A stretch of 37,384 bases of DNA from Allomuricauda sp. TMED12. GTDB taxonomy: Bacteria; Bacteroidota; Bacteroidia; Flavobacteriales; Flavobacteriaceae. Position 1 is the first letter of the stretch. Every line of letters starts with the position of its first letter. Both the position numbers and the translations under genes were made by a program. This document shows positions 33,175 to 37,384 of the stretch, piece by piece. The stretch is taken from NCBI GenBank assembly GCA_002167435.2, contig NHBR02000116.1, positions 1 through 37,384 on the forward strand, given 5' to 3'. The notes beneath the pieces were generated by a model. It was not told the DNA's origin. It ran no database searches and was given only the letters and a program-made list of their open reading frames with translations.

Positions 33175-34365
33175 TTAATTTAGGAATTCGAATATACCTG
33201 CAGCACCTTGTCCAGTACCTACGCACATGGTGACCATGCCGTATTTACCTTTCATGTCCCGTTTTCTCATTTCATCAAAAAGTTGGACGGATAACTTGGC
33301 ACCGGTACAACCCAATGGGTGGCCAAGTGCGATGGCACCACCGTTCACATTCACGATATCTTGGTTTAGGCCAAGTTCTCGGATAACCGCCAATGATTGT
33401 GAGGCAAAGGCTTCGTTCAGTTCAATAAGGTCTATCTGGTCTTGTTTCATCCCAGCTTGCTTTAAAGCTTTTGGGATTGCTTTTACAGGTCCAATCCCCA
33501 TTATCCTTGGTTCCACGCCAGCTGCAGCATAGTTTACCAAGCGGGCAATGGGCTCAAGATTCAATTCTTTCACCATTTCCTCACTCATTACCATTACAAA
33601 AGCAGCACCATCACTCATTTGTGAGGAATTACCAGCTGTAACGCTTCCTCCTGCCGCAAAAACAGGTCTAAGTTTGTTCAGTGTAGGGATATTGGTCCCT
33701 TTTCGTGGTCCTTCATCTTTGTTGACGGTGTATGTTTTGGTTTCTTTTTTCCCTGCCTCGTTCACAAAGGTGTGTTCCACTTCTATAGGTACAATTTGGT
33801 CTTGGAAACGATTTTCTGCTTGAGCCTTCAAGGCCTTCATATGTGAATTGAAGGCGAATTCATCTTGGTCCTCACGAGAAACCTTGAACTGTTTCGCAAC
33901 CGCTTCAGCGGTTAGCCCCATGCCCCAATAGTAATCTTCGTGGCCTTCTTTGGCTGTGGCGTAATCAGGGGTTGGTTTATAACCACCCATTGGAATATAA
34001 CTCATACTTTCGGCACCACCGGCGATAATACAATCGGCCATTCCTGACTGTATTTTGGCCGTTGCAATTCCAATGGTCTCCAAACCAGAGGCACAATATC
34101 GGTTAACGGTCACACCGGGTACATCTTCAATGTCAAGTCCCATAAGTGAAATAAGCCTTGCCATGTTTAAGCCTTGTTCGGCTTCGGGCATGGCATTTCC
34201 CACAATAACGTCATCAATACGTTTTTTGTCCAATTGAGGGAGCTCGTTCATCATGTATTCGATGGTTTCGGCCGCCAGTTCGTCTGGTCGCTTAAACCTG
34301 AACAGACCTTTTGGTGCTTTGCCCACGGCTGTTCTATATCCTTTTACTATATATGCTGTTTTCAT
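33175..34365 (-). CDS. fadA: Acetyl-CoA acyltransferase (thiolase)
   Basis: Protein of 396 aa from the ATG at 34365. An upstream in-frame ATG at 34398 adds eleven non-family residues, so it is rejected: [20 protein letters not shown] is the normal thiolase N-terminus. The catalytic residues are C91 (NRYCASGLE), H349 (GHPLGCTGA) and C381 (MCVGTGQG). It cleaves 3-ketoacyl-CoA with CoA to acetyl-CoA and a shortened acyl-CoA, the last step of the cycle. It is in one operon with fadN (78 nt upstream) and fadE (22 nt downstream). Confidence 0.96.
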   Translation of the reverse strand: MKTAYIVKGYRTAVGKAPKGLFRFKRPDELAAETIEYMMNELPQLDKKRIDDVIVGNAMPEAEQGLNMARLISLMGLDIEDVPGVTVNRYCASGLETIGIATAKIQSGMADCIIAGGAESMSYIPMGGYKPTPDYATAKEGHEDYYWGMGLTAEAVAKQFKVSREDQDEFAFNSHMKALKAQAENRFQDQIVPIEVEHTFVNEAGKKETKTYTVNKDEGPRKGTNIPTLNKLRPVFAAGGSVTAGNSSQMSDGAAFVMVMSEEMVKELNLEPIARLVNYAAAGVEPRIMGIGPVKAIPKALKQAGMKQDQIDLIELNEAFASQSLAVIRELGLNQDIVNVNGGAIALGHPLGCTGAKLSVQLFDEMRKRDMKGKYGMVTMCVGTGQGAAGIFEFLN

Positions 34366-34386
34366 TCTTTCTTTTTGATTTTTAGA

Positions 34387-34442
34387 TTCAAGAACCAAGA
34401 GTCAGGATTTTAGGTCTTGGCTCTTTTGTCTTGATTCTTGTG
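34387..34442. repeat. Heptad-phased inverted repeat between fadN and fadA
   Basis: Eight consecutive 7-nt units can be read in phase: TTCAAGA, ACCAAGA, GTCAGGA, TTTTAGG, TCTTGGC, TCTTTTG, TCTTGAT, TCTTGTG. The first half is roughly the inverse of the second, giving a hairpin (AAGAACCAAGA at 34390-34400 against TCTTGGCTCTT at 34415-34425, one mismatch). It fills most of the gap between the two genes. Confidence 0.75.
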
Positions 34443-34443
34443 T

Positions 34444-36849
34444 CTAATTTCTCAAGGGTTTTCCTGTTTTCAACATGTGCTGGATACGTTCCAAAGTCTT
34501 TCTTTCGGTACAAAGTGATAGAAAGGCTTCTCTTTCCAAATCCAAAAGATATTGTTCGGTTACCATTGTTGCTTCAGAAAGGTCACCGCCGGCCATTACA
34601 TAGGCCAGTTTGTCGGCAATCTTTTTATCGTGCTCCGAAATATAATGTCCAGCTTCCATGGAGTCGGTTCCTACCAAGAACATACCCAAGGCTTGTTTTC
34701 CAAGTACTTTTACATCTTTGCGCTTCACAGGCTTGGTGTAAGCTGCATCTGCCATAAGTTTCGCATAGGCTTTTGCTGTTGCAATTTGACGGTCTTTGTT
34801 GACTACTACAACATCCTTTCCTTTTTGTAAGATGCCCAAATCAAAGGCTTCGTAGGCGGATGTTGATACTTTGGCCATTCCGATGGTGAGGAAATACTCT
34901 TGAAGCACATTGAGCTCCACATCATTTTTCCTGAAAGTGTCCGAAGCGCGAAGGGCCATTTCCTTGGAGCCACCTCCGCCAGGAATTACACCAACACCGA
35001 ATTCCACCAAACCAATGTAGGTTTCGGCCGCGGCCACCACTTTATCGGCATGGAGTGAGAGCTCACAACCACCGCCCAAACACATGCCATGAGGGGCAGA
35101 AATAGTAGGGATAGAGGAATATCTCATCCGCATCATGGTATCTTGGAACATTTTGATGGCCATATTCAGCTCATCGTATTCTTGTTCGACGGCCATCATA
35201 AAAATCATTCCGATGTTGGCGCCAACAGAGAAATTCGCAGCTTGGTTACCCACAACCAATCCTGCAAAATCTTTTTCGGCAAGGTCCACGGCTTTGTTCA
35301 AACCAGCGAGTACGTCACCGCCAATGGTGTTCATTTTAGATTGGAATTCGCAGTTAAGGATTCCATCGCCCAAATCTTCGATAACAACTCCGCTATTTTT
35401 GAAGACTTCTTTTGTTTTTCTGATGTTGTCCAAAATGATAAACGCATCCTGACCTGGAACTTTTTCCATGGTCTTTTTCGGAATATCGTAGAAGTAGGTG
35501 TTCCCTTCTTTTACAGTGTAAAAGGAATCAATTCCGACTTCTTTCATTTCGGCAACCCATGCGGCTGCTTCCAGACCTTCAGCCTTAATGAATTCAAGAC
35601 CTTTTTCGAGCCCTACGGCATCCCAAATTTGGAAGGGTCCGTGCTCCCAGCCAAAACCGGCTTTCATGGCATCATCTATTTTGTATAACTCATCCGTGAT
35701 TTCTGGAATACGATGGGTTACATAGGCAAAAAGTGCTCCGAAGCTCTTTCGGTAGAATTCTCCTGCCTTGTCTTTTCCTCCAACTAAAACAGGGAAACGG
35801 TCAATGACCTTGTCAATGGTCTTGGTGAGTTCCAAAGTGGCAAATTTCGCACTCTTTTTGGAACGATAATCCATGGAATCCAAATCCAAAGTGAGGATTT
35901 CACTTTTACCATCGTCTCCTTTAATTTTTTTGTAAAAACCTTGCCCAGATTTGCTGCCCAACCATTTGTTGTCCATCATGGTCTGGATAAAATCAGGTAA
36001 CTGGAACAATTCGTGGCGCTCGTCGTCCTTGCAGTTTTCACTGATCCCATTGGCCACATGGACAAGTGTATCCAATCCTACCACATCTACGGTACGGAAG
36101 GTGGCGGATTTAGGCCGTCCAATGACGGGTCCTGTTAATTTATCGACTTCCTCGACCGTCATTCCCATTTCTTTTACCGCGTGGAACAGACTTTGAATAC
36201 TGAAGATTCCGATTCTGTTTCCGATAAAGGCAGGGGTGTCCTTGGCCACTACAGATGTTTTGCCCAAGAACTGTTCTCCGTATCCGTTTAAGAACTCCAG
36301 AACATCTTTGGAGGTTTTCGGGCCTGGGATGATTTCAAAAAGCTTTAAGTATCTGGCTGGGTTGAAAAAGTGGGTACCGCAGAAATGTTTCTGGAAATCC
36401 TCACTTCTTCCTTCGCTCATAAACCGAATTGGTATTCCAGAAGTGTTTGAAGTAATCAAGGTTCCTGGCGTACGGTGTTTGTCCAAATTTTCGAACACCT
36501 GTTTTTTGATATCCAACCGTTCCACGACCACTTCTATGATCCAATCCACATCGGCCACTTTGGAAATGTCGTCTTCCAAGTTTCCTGTGGTAATGCGATC
36601 AGCAAATTTTTGGTGGTAAATAGGCGAGGGTTTGGATTTTAGCGAAGCAGTCAATGAATCATTTACCAAACGATTGCGTACTGCTTTGTCTTCCAAAGTA
36701 AGTCCTTTGGCTTTTTCCTTGTCGTTAAGTTCTCGTGGAACTATATCCAACAATAACACCTCGACCCCAATGTTCGCAAAGTGACATGCAATGCCACTTC
36801 CCATAATTCCGGAACCGATTACGGCAACTTTGTTTATATGCCTTTTCAT
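34444..36849 (-). CDS. fadN: 3-hydroxyacyl-CoA dehydrogenase/enoyl-CoA hydratase fusion
   Basis: Protein of 801 aa. The dehydrogenase comes first: NAD site GSGIMGSG (12-19), catalytic His in HFFNP (H160) with Glu172, and C-terminal dehydrogenase domains to ~430. The hydratase follows (~485-700) with oxyanion-forming FSVGANIGM (540-548), GGGCELSLHAD (E596) and IGLVEFGVGVIPGGGG (E616), so both acid/base glutamates are present. This order is the reverse of E. coli FadB/FadJ and matches the Bacillus FadN type. It catalyses the middle two beta-oxidation steps. It lies 15 nt after marR. Confidence 0.95.
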   Translation of the reverse strand: MKRHINKVAVIGSGIMGSGIACHFANIGVEVLLLDIVPRELNDKEKAKGLTLEDKAVRNRLVNDSLTASLKSKPSPIYHQKFADRITTGNLEDDISKVADVDWIIEVVVERLDIKKQVFENLDKHRTPGTLITSNTSGIPIRFMSEGRSEDFQKHFCGTHFFNPARYLKLFEIIPGPKTSKDVLEFLNGYGEQFLGKTSVVAKDTPAFIGNRIGIFSIQSLFHAVKEMGMTVEEVDKLTGPVIGRPKSATFRTVDVVGLDTLVHVANGISENCKDDERHELFQLPDFIQTMMDNKWLGSKSGQGFYKKIKGDDGKSEILTLDLDSMDYRSKKSAKFATLELTKTIDKVIDRFPVLVGGKDKAGEFYRKSFGALFAYVTHRIPEITDELYKIDDAMKAGFGWEHGPFQIWDAVGLEKGLEFIKAEGLEAAAWVAEMKEVGIDSFYTVKEGNTYFYDIPKKTMEKVPGQDAFIILDNIRKTKEVFKNSGVVIEDLGDGILNCEFQSKMNTIGGDVLAGLNKAVDLAEKDFAGLVVGNQAANFSVGANIGMIFMMAVEQEYDELNMAIKMFQDTMMRMRYSSIPTISAPHGMCLGGGCELSLHADKVVAAAETYIGLVEFGVGVIPGGGGSKEMALRASDTFRKNDVELNVLQEYFLTIGMAKVSTSAYEAFDLGILQKGKDVVVVNKDRQIATAKAYAKLMADAAYTKPVKRKDVKVLGKQALGMFLVGTDSMEAGHYISEHDKKIADKLAYVMAGGDLSEATMVTEQYLLDLEREAFLSLCTERKTLERIQHMLKTGKPLRN

Positions 36850-36864
36850 GTGCGAGTTTATAAT

Positions 36865-37314
36865 TTAATTATTAGTTGTTTTTGTATATATTTTTTTGTC
36901 TGTAATTAACTTATTGATGGTTTCAATGACCCTGAAAAATCCTATCAAATCTTCTTGAGAACTATGTTCTTTTACGACTTCATTGAAACGCAATACTACT
37001 TCTTTGGATTCTCCCCGTTTTTCTAAACCGAGTGGGGTAAGGAATATCAAGACCCCACGTCCGTCTTTCGGGTTACGCTTGCGTTGTATATATCCTTTTT
37101 GCTCAATACTTTTTAAAATCCTTGATAAACTAGTTGCCTCCATCCCCATTTTGGGACCCAATGTGGTGCTTGGTGTACCCCCTTTTGGGTCAATGCTCAA
37201 TAGCGTAAATCCAATAGCCATCGTGAGCCCATAGCTTTTCGCCTCTTCATTGTACATTTTGCTAACAGCCTGCCAGGTGGCCCTAAGGGCGTAATCAATG
37301 GTCAAATCTTTCAT
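36865..37314 (-). CDS. MarR-family regulator of the fad operon
   Basis: Winged-helix regulator of 149 aa. N-terminal dimerisation helices precede the DNA-binding part (~40-105): TLLSIDPKGGTPSTTLGPKMGMEATSLSRILKSIEQKGYIQRKRNPKDGRGVLIFLTPLG, including the wing arginines after the recognition helix. It is the first gene of marR-fadN-fadA-fadE with a 15-nt gap to fadN. A 28-bp palindrome sits just upstream over the promoter, so self-repression and control of the whole operon are expected. The effector is most likely an acyl-CoA or fatty acid (inference from the operon). Confidence 0.92.
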   Translation of the reverse strand: MKDLTIDYALRATWQAVSKMYNEEAKSYGLTMAIGFTLLSIDPKGGTPSTTLGPKMGMEATSLSRILKSIEQKGYIQRKRNPKDGRGVLIFLTPLGLEKRGESKEVVLRFNEVVKEHSSQEDLIGFFRVIETINKLITDKKIYTKTTNN

Positions 37315-37333
37315 AGAACTGGTTTGGTGTTCT

Positions 37334-37341
37334 CAAATATA
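37334..37341 (-). promoter_or_regulatory. -7 box of marR-fadNAE
   Basis: TATATTTG on the minus strand is an exact TAnnTTTG match, 19 nt before the marR start. The -33 region falls inside the palindrome, with no clear TTG. Confidence 0.65.
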
Positions 37342-37344
37342 GGA

Positions 37345-37372
37345 AAATTTATTATGCATGCATAATAAATTT
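37345..37372. promoter_or_regulatory. Perfect 28-bp palindrome, probable MarR operator
   Basis: Half-site AAATTTATTATGCA is followed directly by its exact reverse complement, centred between 37358 and 37359. It lies 3 bp upstream of the marR -7 box, covering the spacer and -33 region, where a bound MarR dimer would block RNA polymerase. There is no T-tract geometry for a terminator. Confidence 0.8.
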
Positions 37373-37384
37373 AGTTTAAGTGTA

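Noticed and set aside
35089..35688. Plus-strand ORF of 199 codons
   Set aside because: Antisense shadow of fadN. The opposite strand has intact catalytic motifs throughout.

Overview
The window looks like chromosomal DNA of a marine-type member of the Flavobacteriaceae (Bacteroidota). The base composition is AT-rich, Shine-Dalgarno sites are largely absent, promoter -7 boxes resemble TAnnTTTG, and the gene families are typical of the phylum: 2TM proteins, LytTR regulators, LETM1-like and DUF2490 proteins, OmpW, and secreted amidohydrolases and peptidases. The genus cannot be fixed from sequence alone. I saw no prophage, IS element, CRISPR array, rRNA or tRNA, and no gene-free stretch longer than 300 bases. 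The longest are about 190 bp, at the left edge and at 31151-31343.

Left part (1-8951). A heptad-phased tandem repeat at the edge is followed by four tandem small 2TM membrane proteins and a LytTR response regulator, with no kinase in the window. A convergent terminator separates these from a LETM1-like protein. Next come a DUF4331 protein that appears split into two exported halves, a TPR lipoprotein, an MscS-type channel divergent from a CorA-type transporter, and OmpW.

Middle part (9030-17651), nearly all on the minus strand. It holds an ECF sigma factor with an overlapping RskA-type anti-sigma gene, a YceI lipoprotein, and a complete Cu/Zn superoxide dismutase lipoprotein. The last two have matching promoters and near-identical N-termini. 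The operon VPS10/BNR propeller, S9 peptidase, DUF2490 barrel follows.

Scavenging block (17805-25379). Two secreted metal-dependent amidohydrolases form a pair. Beyond them are a divergent MFS transporter and a tight M28-M1-YdeI operon. With the S9 enzyme this looks like envelope peptide turnover and uptake.

Trehalose block (25511-31150). A fused trehalose-6-phosphate synthase/phosphatase overlaps a beta-propeller protein carrying two NTF2-like domains. A GH15 glycosidase lies divergently upstream. A REP-like inverted pair and a shared terminator close the block.

Right end (31344-37384). A fatty-acid beta-oxidation operon in the order marR-fadN-fadA-fadE matches the gene order of Bacillus fadNAE. 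It is preceded by a perfect 28-bp palindrome abutting a -7 box, probably the autoregulatory MarR operator. It is the best-supported regulatory site in the window.
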